A DNA stretch of 64,000 bases from Nocardia anocheti (lineage in GTDB: Bacteria; Actinomycetota; Actinomycetes; Mycobacteriales; Mycobacteriaceae): NCBI RefSeq assembly GCF_029675105.1, contig NZ_JAQQFV010000013.1, positions 1 through 64,000 on the forward strand, written 5' to 3'. The translations under genes were made by a program, and so were the position numbers. Shown here piece by piece: positions 23,907-31,682 of the stretch. The notes beneath the pieces are model-generated. The model did not search any database, was not told where the DNA came from, and saw nothing but the letters and a program-made list of their open reading frames with translations. Each line of letters begins with the position of its first letter. Position 1 is the stretch's first letter.

Positions 23907-23928
23907 GATGTGAGACGCTGGTCACATC
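23907..23928. promoter_or_regulatory. Inverted repeat upstream of the small-protein pair
   Basis: Perfect 7-bp arms GATGTGA (23907-23913) and TCACATC (23922-23928) around 8 bases, 37 bp before the first small gene. The half-sites are CRP-like, but the spacer is 8 rather than 6, so the binding protein is uncertain. Confidence 0.4.
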
Positions 23929-23964
23929 AGCTACCAATCGGTCGGGGTCGAGGGAGTGGTAACC

Positions 23965-24105
23965 ATGCATGAACTGCAGCAGTTCGCCCAGGACAACTAC
24001 GAGCTGATCAGCACCGTCGTGGTCGGTCTGGGCAATCTCAGCCTGACCGTCGCCAAGGTCGTCATCGAGATGGGCGCCCCGATCCTGCGGGACCTCCTCT
24101 ACTGA
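23965..24105 (+). CDS. Small acidic amphipathic protein, PorA/PorH-like candidate (1)
   Basis: 46 residues (MHELQQFAQDNYELISTVV at the N-terminus, ending APILRDLLY). There is no Cys, no signal peptide and no clear transmembrane helix; it is a long amphipathic helix with net negative charge. The third codon position is strongly GC-rich, as in the neighbouring genes, and GAGGGAG precedes the ATG, so it is very probably translated. It shares D-N/H-YE-x-I/L-S/A-T with the next small gene, so the two are paralogues. Size, acidity and helical character recall the alpha-helical cell-wall porins PorA (45 aa) and PorH (57 aa) of Corynebacterium, which also lie in a two-gene operon. That function is an inference. 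Confidence 0.72.
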   Translation: MHELQQFAQDNYELISTVVVGLGNLSLTVAKVVIEMGAPILRDLLY

Positions 24106-24130
24106 CCCCGCGAGACCGAGAGGGAGCACC

Positions 24131-24271
24131 ATGAACGAAGACAAGATCCTGGGCGTCCTGTCAGACCACTACGAGTCACTGGCCACCACCGGCCTCGACC
24201 TGGCCCGGATGGGCTTCGACATCTCCGCGCCCCTCCTGCTGGCCATCCTCAACTTCCTCGGCACCGCCTGA
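24131..24271 (+). CDS. Small acidic amphipathic protein, PorA/PorH-like candidate (2)
   Basis: 46 residues (starts MNEDKILGVLSDHYESLATT, ends LLAILNFLGTA), 25 bp behind its paralogue and preceded by GAGAGGGAGC at good spacing. It is acidic (six Asp/Glu to two Lys/Arg), amphipathic and without a signal peptide. The YES segment and the C-terminal ILNFL recall PorH of C. glutamicum as I remember it (NYE near the start, ILNFF later). Its last 96 bases overlap the 3' end of the convergent GNAT gene. Corynebacterial PorA/PorH are mycoloylated on Ser; S11, S16 and S32 would be candidates here. Confidence 0.72.
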   Translation: MNEDKILGVLSDHYESLATTGLDLARMGFDISAPLLLAILNFLGTA

Positions 24272-24982
24272 CCGCCCGCCGCGCCGTCCTTCCAGCCGCG
24301 CCCGCACGCGCGGCCAGTCCTCCGCGACGATCGAGAACAGCACGCTGTCCCGCACGGTCCCGTCGCCCCGCCGGAAGTGCCTGCGCAACGTCCCCTCGTA
24401 GACCGCGCCGAGCCGAGCGATGGCCCGTTGCGACCGCTGATTGCGCACATCGGTCTTCAACTGCACCCGACCCACGCGCAACACCTCGAACGCGTACTCG
24501 AGCACGAGCAGTTTCGCGTCGGGGTTCACCGCGCTCCCCCACACCGAGGGCGTGTAGGCGGTGAAGCCGATCTCCAGCGACGCGTCACGGGGGCGCGCGT
24601 CCAGGTAGCAGGTGAGGCCGAGTATCGAACCAGCCGGGCGGTCGCCGATTCCCGCGCGAGAGCGCACGATCCACACGTGCCAGTCCGGCAGCGAGGCGAG
24701 ATCGCGCAGGTAGCGGCCGAAGTCGGCCGCGTCGGCGGGGCGCCAGGGCAGGTGCCGCCAGACCGCGTCGGCGGCGAGCGCGTCGTAGAGGTCGGCGGGG
24801 TCGACGTCCGGGTCGAAGGGTGTCAAGGTCACCGTCTCGCCGGTGAGTCGGGCGTCGGCGGGGACGGGCCAGGTCATCTCGGGCCAGACCGCGTCGGTGG
24901 GGCGGGGATCGGGGACCGGCTCGAACGGGGTGTCGGGGCGCACGCGGTCGAATGTACGGCTCGTGTCGGGGGTGTATGGCAC
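24176..24982 (-). CDS. GNAT-family N-acetyltransferase (RimJ/RimL-like)
   Basis: 268 residues. The acetyltransferase fold spans about residues 45-225: LTGETVTLTPFDPDVDPADLYDAL at the start, ILGLTCYLDARPRDASLEIGF in the core, and LKTDVRNQRSQRAIARLGAVYEGTLRRHF as the acetyl-CoA-binding end. This resembles RimJ/RimL-type enzymes that acetylate protein N-termini or small amines. The start is a GTG at 24982, with little Shine-Dalgarno. The last 30-odd residues (Gly/Glu-rich, low complexity) are encoded on the strand opposite the second small protein gene, so the tail is probably an overlap artefact of convergent genes. Substrate unknown. Confidence 0.85.
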   Translation of the reverse strand: MPYTPDTSRTFDRVRPDTPFEPVPDPRPTDAVWPEMTWPVPADARLTGETVTLTPFDPDVDPADLYDALAADAVWRHLPWRPADAADFGRYLRDLASLPDWHVWIVRSRAGIGDRPAGSILGLTCYLDARPRDASLEIGFTAYTPSVWGSAVNPDAKLLVLEYAFEVLRVGRVQLKTDVRNQRSQRAIARLGAVYEGTLRRHFRRGDGTVRDSVLFSIVAEDWPRVRARLEGRRGGRSGGAEEVEDGQQEGRGDVEAHPGQVEAGGGQ

Positions 24983-25027
24983 CCTGGGAGTGCACTATTC
25001 GGCTCCACGGACGTGAGGACGAACGAG

Positions 25028-25180
25028 ATGCTCCACTACATCGCGCAGGAATTCTCCACTCTCGGCAACGGCGTGCTCGATGTCGGCCGGGCGGTGGTTC
25101 AGCTCGTGCAGGACATCATCGATGTCGCGACACCGGATCAGCGCGGCGGCGGGGGCGGCGGGCAGTATCCGTTCACCTGA
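25028..25180 (+). CDS. Small acidic amphipathic protein with Gly-rich tail (3)
   Basis: 50 residues: an N-terminal amphipathic helix (MLHYIAQEFSTLGNGVLDVG through DIIDVAT) and a tail containing six consecutive glycines. It is acidic, with no signal peptide and no Cys. It resembles the two small proteins 0.8 kb upstream in length, charge and helical pattern, and GAGGACGAACGAG precedes the ATG. It is divergent from the GNAT gene, whose GTG lies 45 bp away. A third porin-like or surface-active peptide is possible; function unknown. Confidence 0.65.
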   Translation: MLHYIAQEFSTLGNGVLDVGRAVVQLVQDIIDVATPDQRGGGGGGQYPFT

Positions 25181-25231
25181 TCTCGGCGTGGGAGGCGGCG
25201 GGCCGTGGGTGCGCGCCGTTAGTCTCCGGAC

Positions 25232-26035
25232 ATGGCAGCCCAGGATGTGCGCCTCCACGCCGACGACGCGGCACTGATCGTCGCCCCCGGTGACGGCGGT
25301 GCGCTGCACAGCCTGGCCATCGCGGGCACCGAACTGCTCCGACAGGACCCGGGCACCGGGTGTTTCGTCATGGCCCCCTGGGCGGGCAGGCTGGGTTACG
25401 GCCGGTTCAGCGTGGGTGAGCACACCTACACCATGCCGATCGACAATCCGCCGCACGCGATCCACGGAACCGCCCGCCACGGCGCGTGGGAGGTGGTCGA
25501 CGCCACCGCGAGCACGGCCACCCTGCGGTACCGGCTGACCGATCCGTGGCCGTTCGCGGGCACCGTCACCCAGACCTTCACCCTCACCGGCACCGGCCTG
25601 AGTCTGGCGATGCGCATCACCACCGATCGCGACCCGTTCCCCGCCCAGGGTGGCTGGCACCCGTGGTTCCTGCGCGAGCTCGCTCCCGCGCGCGGCCCGG
25701 TCGAGCTCGAATTCCACCCGGCCTGGCAGTACGAACGCGGCGAGAACTACCTCCCCACCGGCAGGCACATCCCGCCGACCCCACCACCCTGGGACGACTG
25801 TTTCGCCATGCCCGACGGTGTCCACGCCCGCCTGACCTGGCCGGGTTTCCTGGAATTCACCATCACCAGCACGGTCCACGACGTGGTCGTCTGGACGCTG
25901 CCGACGGAATCGCTCTCGGTGGAGGCACAATCCGGCCCACCCGACGGGCTCAACACCGAGCCACGGATAGTCACCGTCGACGCGCCCCTCGACGTGCGGG
26001 TCGACTGGACCTGGCGGCGCCTCCCGCCGCACTGA
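25232..26035 (+). CDS. Aldose 1-epimerase (galactose mutarotase-like)
   Basis: Interconverts alpha and beta anomers of an aldose. It has 267 residues with the GalM beta-sandwich landmarks: APWAGRLGYGRFSV early, NPPHAIHGTARHGAWEV (catalytic His region, about 73-90), QGGWHPWFLRELAP in the middle, and SVEAQSGPPDGLN near the end, which holds the expected catalytic Glu. It is shorter than E. coli GalM and closer to the YeaD/mutarotase-like group. The gene stands alone, 51 bp after a small protein gene. Confidence 0.87.
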   Translation: MAAQDVRLHADDAALIVAPGDGGALHSLAIAGTELLRQDPGTGCFVMAPWAGRLGYGRFSVGEHTYTMPIDNPPHAIHGTARHGAWEVVDATASTATLRYRLTDPWPFAGTVTQTFTLTGTGLSLAMRITTDRDPFPAQGGWHPWFLRELAPARGPVELEFHPAWQYERGENYLPTGRHIPPTPPPWDDCFAMPDGVHARLTWPGFLEFTITSTVHDVVVWTLPTESLSVEAQSGPPDGLNTEPRIVTVDAPLDVRVDWTWRRLPPH

Positions 26036-26354
26036 GCTTCCCGAACCGGAATCAGGCGCGGCACTCCTGATCGACCGGAACTGGAACGACCGCTTGCCGA
26101 ACGGCGAAATCGGCTGCTCGCTCGTGCGATCAATCATTCACTGCGACAACACTTCTCGACCGAGTCGAAAACGTTCCCGTCGACGAGTGCCGGTCGCGGG
26201 ATTCCACGAGCATCTACCGAATCGATGACAGCTCCAGCTAGGGTTGCTACTGTCTCAGACAGTTCGCTACACGCGTGTAGATTTTCGCTACGCGCACTAC
26301 AGCTCGCCAGCCACTTCCGCCCGCCGACCACCGGCGATCGGACCGCATCCCGGG
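26036..26354. other. Intergenic region before the mce operon
   Basis: About 320 bp without a convincing gene. It contains the two perfect palindromes listed next and the mce promoter. The open frame that extends upstream of yrbEA through this DNA has no family-like sequence. Confidence 0.55.
26249..26280. promoter_or_regulatory. Paired palindromic operators upstream of the mce operon
   Basis: ACTGTCTCAGACAGT (26249-26263; 7-bp arms around one base) is followed 3 bp later by CTACACGCGTGTAG (26267-26280; perfect 14-bp palindrome). Two different perfect palindromes in 32 bp suggest two regulators or one with relaxed specificity. No regulator gene adjoins, so the protein is encoded elsewhere. 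Confidence 0.6.
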
Positions 26355-27221
26355 GTGATCATCATCGTCGCGACCATCGAGAAACCGACCGAACCAGCAG
26401 ATCGCGAGCTCGTCGTGGAGTTCGCACAACGCTGGTGGCGCGGACATCCCCAGCGGTCGGTCGAGACCGCGGGCCGACAGGTCACCATGGCTGGTCGGGC
26501 GCTCACCGAGCTGGTCCGAGCCCTGGTCCACCGCCGGTTTCCGCTCACCGAATTCCTCCGGCAGTGCTCGTTCATGGCCGGTGTCTCAGCCACGCCGACG
26601 CTGCTGGTCGCCATCCCAGTGGCGGTGGTGGTCTCGATCCAGATCGGGTCGCTGGTCGGACAGGTCGGGGCGACCACCTTCATCGGGGCGGTGAACGGGC
26701 TGGGCATCATCCGGCAGGGCGCGCCGCTGGTCACCTCGCTGATGATCGCGGGGGCGGTCGGGTCCTCGATCTGCGCCGATCTGGGCTCGCGGACCATTCG
26801 CGAGGAGATCGACGCCATGCGGGTGATGGGGGTCGACCCGGTGCGCAGGCTGGTCGCGCCGCGCCTGCTGGCCGCGGTCGCGGTGAGCATGCTGCTGTGC
26901 GGGTTCGTGGTGTTCATCGGCTTCGCCACCGGTTACGCGTTCAATGTCTTCGTCCAGGACGGCACCCCGGGCTCCTACATCAGCACCTTCGCCTCGTTCG
27001 CGGTCGCCGCCGATCTGGTGGTCGCGATCGTGAAGGCGGCGGTGTTCGGCGCGCTCACCGCGATCATCGCCTGCGACGCGGGCCTGCACACCCAGGGCGG
27101 TCCGGGCGGGGTCGCGAACGCGGTGAACTCGGCGGTGGTCAGCTCGGCGATCGTGCTGTTCGCGGCCAATATCGCGCTGACCCAGATCTACAACACCGTC
27201 TTCCCGTCGAAGGTGCTCTGA
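26355..27221 (+). CDS. yrbEA: Mce-system permease YrbEA
   Basis: MlaE-type integral membrane subunit of an Mce lipid importer, which works with YrbEB and an ATPase (MceG) encoded elsewhere. It has 288 residues from the GTG at 26355, with five to six helices. The family motif REEIDAMRVMGVDP is at the cytoplasmic coupling loop, and GSSICADLGSRTIREEIDAM precedes it. The exact start is uncertain: the frame is open back to 26244, which would cover the operators, and starts further in are also possible. It is first of ten cotranscribed genes and 2 bp from yrbEB. Confidence 0.87.
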   Translation: MIIIVATIEKPTEPADRELVVEFAQRWWRGHPQRSVETAGRQVTMAGRALTELVRALVHRRFPLTEFLRQCSFMAGVSATPTLLVAIPVAVVVSIQIGSLVGQVGATTFIGAVNGLGIIRQGAPLVTSLMIAGAVGSSICADLGSRTIREEIDAMRVMGVDPVRRLVAPRLLAAVAVSMLLCGFVVFIGFATGYAFNVFVQDGTPGSYISTFASFAVAADLVVAIVKAAVFGALTAIIACDAGLHTQGGPGGVANAVNSAVVSSAIVLFAANIALTQIYNTVFPSKVL

Positions 27222-27222
27222 G

Positions 27223-28083
27223 GTGGCCAGCTATCTGCCGCCCGCGCTGCGACCGTGGCGGGCGCTGTCCGCGGCGACCCGCCCGCTGGCCGACGCGAAT
27301 GTCCGTCTGGGACACCAGGGCGTGGTGTTCGTCGAATCGCTGCTGGCGATCCCGTTCGTGCTGCGGCACTACCGCAAGGAACTGGTCCGGCTGATCGTCG
27401 ACGTCACCTGGGGCAACGGTGCCCTGGTGGTGGGCGGCGGGACGGTCGGTGTGGTGCTGATCCTGTGTGGTTTCGGCGGTGTCACCGTCGGCATGGAATC
27501 GCACACCGCCCTGGACCTGCTGACGATGAGCCCGCTGACCGGCGCCATCTCCGGCTTCGCCACCACCCGTGAACTGGCCCCGCTGCTGGCCACCATCGCC
27601 TTCGCCGCGCAGGCCGGATGCCGGTTCACCGCGCAGATCGGGTCGATGCGGATCGCCGAGGAGATCGACGCGCTCGAGGCCATGGCGATCCGCCCACTCC
27701 CCTACCTGATCACCACCCGCATGCTGGCCGCCGCGGTCGCCATCCTGCCGCTGTACGCCATCGGCATGGCGACGGCCTACCTCACCACGAAGGTGACGGT
27801 GTTCTTCCTGGGCGGCACCGGACTCGGCACCTACGACCACTATTTCCACCAGTTCCTCGATCCCGGCGACATCGGCTGGTCGGTGGTCAAGGCGGTGGCG
27901 TTCGTGCTGGTCGCGACGTTCATCCAGTGCCATTCCGGCTATGTGGCCGCCGGTGGGCCCGAGGGTGTCGGGCTGGCGGCGGGGCGGGCGATCAAGCTGA
28001 CGATCATCGTGGTGGTCTTCCTGAATCTGCTGCTCACCCTGGCGATCTGGGGCGTGGACCCCGGCATCCGGATCTCGGGATAG
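27223..28083 (+). CDS. yrbEB: Mce-system permease YrbEB
   Basis: Second MlaE-type permease, 286 residues, GTG start. It carries AQAGCRFTAQIGSMRIAEEIDALEAMAIRP, the coupling motif equivalent to that of YrbEA. With YrbEA it forms the membrane channel of the Mce transporter, which imports fatty acids or sterols in mycobacteria. It is translationally close to its neighbours (1 bp after yrbEA, 8 bp before mceA). Confidence 0.92.
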   Translation: MASYLPPALRPWRALSAATRPLADANVRLGHQGVVFVESLLAIPFVLRHYRKELVRLIVDVTWGNGALVVGGGTVGVVLILCGFGGVTVGMESHTALDLLTMSPLTGAISGFATTRELAPLLATIAFAAQAGCRFTAQIGSMRIAEEIDALEAMAIRPLPYLITTRMLAAAVAILPLYAIGMATAYLTTKVTVFFLGGTGLGTYDHYFHQFLDPGDIGWSVVKAVAFVLVATFIQCHSGYVAAGGPEGVGLAAGRAIKLTIIVVVFLNLLLTLAIWGVDPGIRISG

Positions 28084-28091
28084 GGGCGCCG

Positions 28092-29630
28092 ATGTCTGTG
28101 GATCCCGGTGGCCGCGGTTGGTCGCGGCGACGGCTCGGGCTGGCCGGTGTCGCGATGACGGCGACGCTGTCGACGGTCGTGGCGCTGCTCGGTTTGCGCT
28201 CGACGGGCCGCTTCGAGGACACCGTGGCGGTGACCGCCCTGCTCACCAGCACCGGCGACGGCCTGCCCGCCCGCGCCGATGTCCGCTTCCGGGGGCTGCT
28301 CGTCGGCTCGGTGTCGGGGGTGGAGATCGCCGGGAAGGGCGTGCGGCAGCGTGTGGACCTGCGTCTGGAACCCGCTGCCGCGGCGGCGATTCCGTCGACG
28401 GTCACCGCCCGGGTCGTGCCCGCCAATATCTTCGGTGTCACCGCGATCGAACTGGTCGACAACGGCCGCTCGGCCGCGGGCCTGCGCGCGGGTGCCGAGA
28501 TCGCCCAGGACACGGGCAGCGCCACCGTCGCCCTGCAGACCACGCTGACCACGCTGCGCGATGTGCTCGACCGCATCCAACCCGCCAAGCTCGCCCGCGT
28601 GCTGGCCACCCTGGCCGACGCCCTCGACGGCGACGCGCGGCTGCCCGGTTCCACCGTCGAACGGCTCGACCAGTGGATCACCGAGGTGCGCGCGATCCCG
28701 GGAATCGGTGATCTGCTCGGCGATCTCGGCGCGGCGACCGCGGCGGTGAACCGGTCGGCGCCGGAACTGGTGGACGCGCTCGGCCGCTCGGTGCGGACCG
28801 CGCGCACCATCACCGACCGCCGCGCGCAGCTCATCGACCTGCTCACCAGCGCGAGCGCCGCGACCGAGGCGACCCAGGCGCTGTTCGCCCGCAATCCCGA
28901 CGCGGGCAAGGAACTCGTCGTCGGCCTGGACGAGACCTTCGGCGCGCTGGCGGCCGACCCGACCGCGCTCACCGACACCGTGCGGGAACTCGACACGTCG
29001 CTGTCCCGGCTGGCCACCGTGTTCAACTGGGGTCCGAGCAACCAGATGCGCTGGGAGATCACCGTCTCGCTCACCCCGTTCCAGCAGTACACGGCCGCCG
29101 ACTGCCCGCACTACGGCAGCCAGGCAGGTCCACGCTGCGGCGGCGCGACGGTTCCGGAAGTCGCCGCACCGCAGCAGTATCCGGCCTCACTGATCCCCGG
29201 CTGGCTCGAGTCGGCCGGGCCCGCACCGGGCCCCGCGCTCCCCGAGCTGTCGCTTCCTGCGATCCCCGGACTCACCCTCCCGACGATTCCGGGACTGGTG
29301 ATCCCAGGCATCACCGTCCCCGCACCGACAGCTCCGGCGGCCGCTACGACTCCGGCAGTCTCAGCGACTCCGGCGGCGCCAGACCCGGCGGCTCCGGCGA
29401 CCTCCGCAGCTCCGGCAGCACCGGCGACTCTGGCAGAGCATTCGATCACCGCGCCGCCAGGAAGTCCCGCAGACGGGCTCCCCGCACCGACCGGACGCCC
29501 CATCGCGCTGACCGGCCCCCATGCCGTCGCGGCGCTCGTCGGCGGCCGACCGAATCTGACCCAGGTGATGCTGCTCGGCGCGATCCTGTCCGGCACCACA
29601 CTCACCGCCACCCCGACGGGAGGACGCTGA
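28092..29630 (+). CDS. mceA: Mce protein A with Pro/Ala-rich tail
   Basis: Cell-envelope MCE-domain protein, 512 residues, first of six. An N-terminal anchor helix (about 15-40) leads into an MCE domain (about 45-120; DVRFRGLLVGSVSGVEI, ARVVPANIFGVTAIEL), then a helical region (about 150-330) and an extracellular tail from about 350. The tail has repeats such as LPAIPGLTLPTIPGLVIPG and long Ala/Pro/Thr stretches. Hexamers of MceA-F form a tube that carries lipids across the periplasm. Such low-complexity tails are common in MceA or MceF of mycolata. Cys residues in DCPHYGSQAGPRCG may form a disulfide. Confidence 0.9.
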   Translation: MSVDPGGRGWSRRRLGLAGVAMTATLSTVVALLGLRSTGRFEDTVAVTALLTSTGDGLPARADVRFRGLLVGSVSGVEIAGKGVRQRVDLRLEPAAAAAIPSTVTARVVPANIFGVTAIELVDNGRSAAGLRAGAEIAQDTGSATVALQTTLTTLRDVLDRIQPAKLARVLATLADALDGDARLPGSTVERLDQWITEVRAIPGIGDLLGDLGAATAAVNRSAPELVDALGRSVRTARTITDRRAQLIDLLTSASAATEATQALFARNPDAGKELVVGLDETFGALAADPTALTDTVRELDTSLSRLATVFNWGPSNQMRWEITVSLTPFQQYTAADCPHYGSQAGPRCGGATVPEVAAPQQYPASLIPGWLESAGPAPGPALPELSLPAIPGLTLPTIPGLVIPGITVPAPTAPAAATTPAVSATPAAPDPAAPATSAAPAAPATLAEHSITAPPGSPADGLPAPTGRPIALTGPHAVAALVGGRPNLTQVMLLGAILSGTTLTATPTGGR

Positions 29631-29631
29631 C

Positions 29632-30654
29632 ATGCGTTCGCGCGCTTTCTATCCCGGCCTGGCCGTCTTCGTCGTGCTCTCGGTGCTGGCGACGGTCACC
29701 ATCTGGTCCACGCTGCAGCGCTCGGTGCCCGGCGACACCCACCGCTATCGCGCCACCTTCGCCGATGTCCTCGGGCTGCGCGAGGGGGACGATGTGCGGA
29801 TCGCGGGTGTGCGGGTCGGTCGGGTCGACGCCATCGAGCTCGTGGATCGCCGCCATGCCGAGGTCACCCTGGCGGTGCGGGCGCGGCAGCAACTCACCAC
29901 CACCACGACCGCGTCGATCCGCTATCAGAATCTGATCGGCCAGCGCTATGTGGCCCTCGCCGCGGGCGAGTCACCGGGCCACCCGCTGGCCCCGGACGAC
30001 TCGATTCCGTTGGAGCGCACCGAATCCTCCTTCGACGTCTCCACCATGCTGTCCGGTTTCGAACCGCTGTTCAGCCTGCTGCAGCCGGAGGAGGTGAACT
30101 CGCTGTCGGAGACCCTCGTACAAGCCCTGCAGGGCGACGGGGTTTCGCTCTCGGCGCTGATCACCCAGGCCGCGGCGCTGGCGGCGACCTTCGGGGAGCG
30201 CGATCAGATCCTCGGTGCCGTGATCGGCAATCTCAGCGATGTGATCGCTGGCCTGGCCCGTCGCAGCGGTGAGCTGGAAACGCTGATCACCCAGTCGCGG
30301 GCGCTGGTCACCGGGCTCTACGAGCAGGGTTCGGCGCTCAGCGGCGCCGTCACCGGGATCGCGGAGTCGACGACGAAACTCACCGAGCTGATCGGGCAGG
30401 TCGCCCCGGGGATGGCGCTGGCCCAACAGCAGGCGAGCGCCGGGGTGGAGTTGCTGCTGGCCAACGGCGAGCGGCTGGACCGCTCGGCGATCGAACTCCC
30501 GCTGGTCCTGGCCGGACTGGCCAGGATCAGCGGCAACGGCACCTATATCAATGCCCACATCTGCAGTCTGGACGTCTCGCTGTGGGGTGTGTTGTTCCCA
30601 CGTGGGCTGCTGCCGCAGGTGGGTGGCACCGCGCATTCGGAGGTCTGTCGATGA
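29632..30654 (+). CDS. mceB: Mce protein B
   Basis: 340 residues: an N-terminal helix (8-28), an MCE domain (YRATFADVLGLREGDDVRIAGVRVGRVDAIEL, about 38-115), then a coiled helical domain with repeated ALITQAAAL and GELETLITQSRAL segments. It ends in a compact C-terminal piece with a Cys pair (ICSLDVSLWGVLFPRG, then EVCR). It overlaps mceC by ATGA. Confidence 0.92.
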   Translation: MRSRAFYPGLAVFVVLSVLATVTIWSTLQRSVPGDTHRYRATFADVLGLREGDDVRIAGVRVGRVDAIELVDRRHAEVTLAVRARQQLTTTTTASIRYQNLIGQRYVALAAGESPGHPLAPDDSIPLERTESSFDVSTMLSGFEPLFSLLQPEEVNSLSETLVQALQGDGVSLSALITQAAALAATFGERDQILGAVIGNLSDVIAGLARRSGELETLITQSRALVTGLYEQGSALSGAVTGIAESTTKLTELIGQVAPGMALAQQQASAGVELLLANGERLDRSAIELPLVLAGLARISGNGTYINAHICSLDVSLWGVLFPRGLLPQVGGTAHSEVCR

Positions 30655-31682
30655 TCACGTCCCTGTACACCCGCGCGCTCACCGCGCTACGCGGCTCGTT
30701 CGGCAATCGGCCGCTGTGGCTGGGGATCGCGGCCGGGGCGGCGGTGGTCGCGCTGGTCCTCGGGTCCGGGGTGCTCTCGCGCGCCGAACTCGGCAAGGCG
30801 ACGGTGCACGCCGAGTTCGCCCAGGCCGCGGGACTGCGCGCGGGCAACAGTGTGGACATCGCCGGAATCGAGGTCGGCACGGTGAAATCGGTGCGACTGG
30901 AACGTGATCGGGTGGTGGTGGCGATGAGTCTGCGCAAGGATGTGCGGCTCGGGGGTGACGCCAAGGCGGCCATCGAGATGTCGACCATTCTCGGCAAGAT
31001 GCACGTCGAACTCGATCCCGGTCTGCGCACCGATCTCGGCTCGGCGCGGATTCCGCTGTCCGCCACCACCGTTCCCTACAACCTGGCCAAGGTGGTGAAC
31101 GATCCCACCTACCGCAACTCCTTCGAGCATCTGGAACGGCTCGATCCGGAGGCGTTGCGCGCGAGCCTCGACGCGGTGAGCAGGCAGATGGGCGATTCAC
31201 CGCAGCTCACCGCGCAGGCGCTCGACAGCGTGGGCGCGCTGGCGAAAGTGGTCGCCACGCGCCGCGACGAGGTGGACCAGCTGCTCACCAGCATGGACCA
31301 GGTCTCCGGGCTGATCGCCGACAACCAGAACAGTGTGCTGCTGTTGCTCACGCGCGGGCAGGCCATCGGTGACGCGGTGTCGCGCCGCCGTGAGCTGGTG
31401 CGGGAGCTGCTCGGCAATGTCGCGGCCGCCTCGAAGATCCTGCGGGACATGGGTGTCGAGAACGGGGGCAGGCTCGGCCCGCTCATCCAGAGCCTGAACA
31501 CCATGTCCGAAGGGCTGGAGAAGAATCGCGACAATCTCGACGCGCTGTATCAGGTGATGCCGGTGACGGTGCGCCAGTTCACCAACGGCCTCGGGCAGGG
31601 ACCCTACGGCGAGGTCTATATGCCGTGGCTGTTCCCGGACAACTGGCTGTGTCTGGCCCAGGCCGTGGAGGGGTGCCGGTGA
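30651..31682 (+). CDS. mceC: Mce protein C
   Basis: 343 residues: transmembrane anchor about 22-42, MCE domain (VHAEFAQAAGLRAGNSVDIAGIEVG, about 52-130), helical barrel region, and C-terminal MPWLFPDNWLCLAQAVEGCR, a typical MceC ending. It overlaps mceB by 4 bp (ATGA) and mceD by GTGA. Confidence 0.92.
   Translation: MITSLYTRALTALRGSFGNRPLWLGIAAGAAVVALVLGSGVLSRAELGKATVHAEFAQAAGLRAGNSVDIAGIEVGTVKSVRLERDRVVVAMSLRKDVRLGGDAKAAIEMSTILGKMHVELDPGLRTDLGSARIPLSATTVPYNLAKVVNDPTYRNSFEHLERLDPEALRASLDAVSRQMGDSPQLTAQALDSVGALAKVVATRRDEVDQLLTSMDQVSGLIADNQNSVLLLLTRGQAIGDAVSRRRELVRELLGNVAAASKILRDMGVENGGRLGPLIQSLNTMSEGLEKNRDNLDALYQVMPVTVRQFTNGLGQGPYGEVYMPWLFPDNWLCLAQAVEGCR

Noticed and set aside
29161..29600. 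Pro/Ala-rich repeats as a separate gene or repeat element
   Set aside because: They are in frame with mceA and typical of its extracellular tail.
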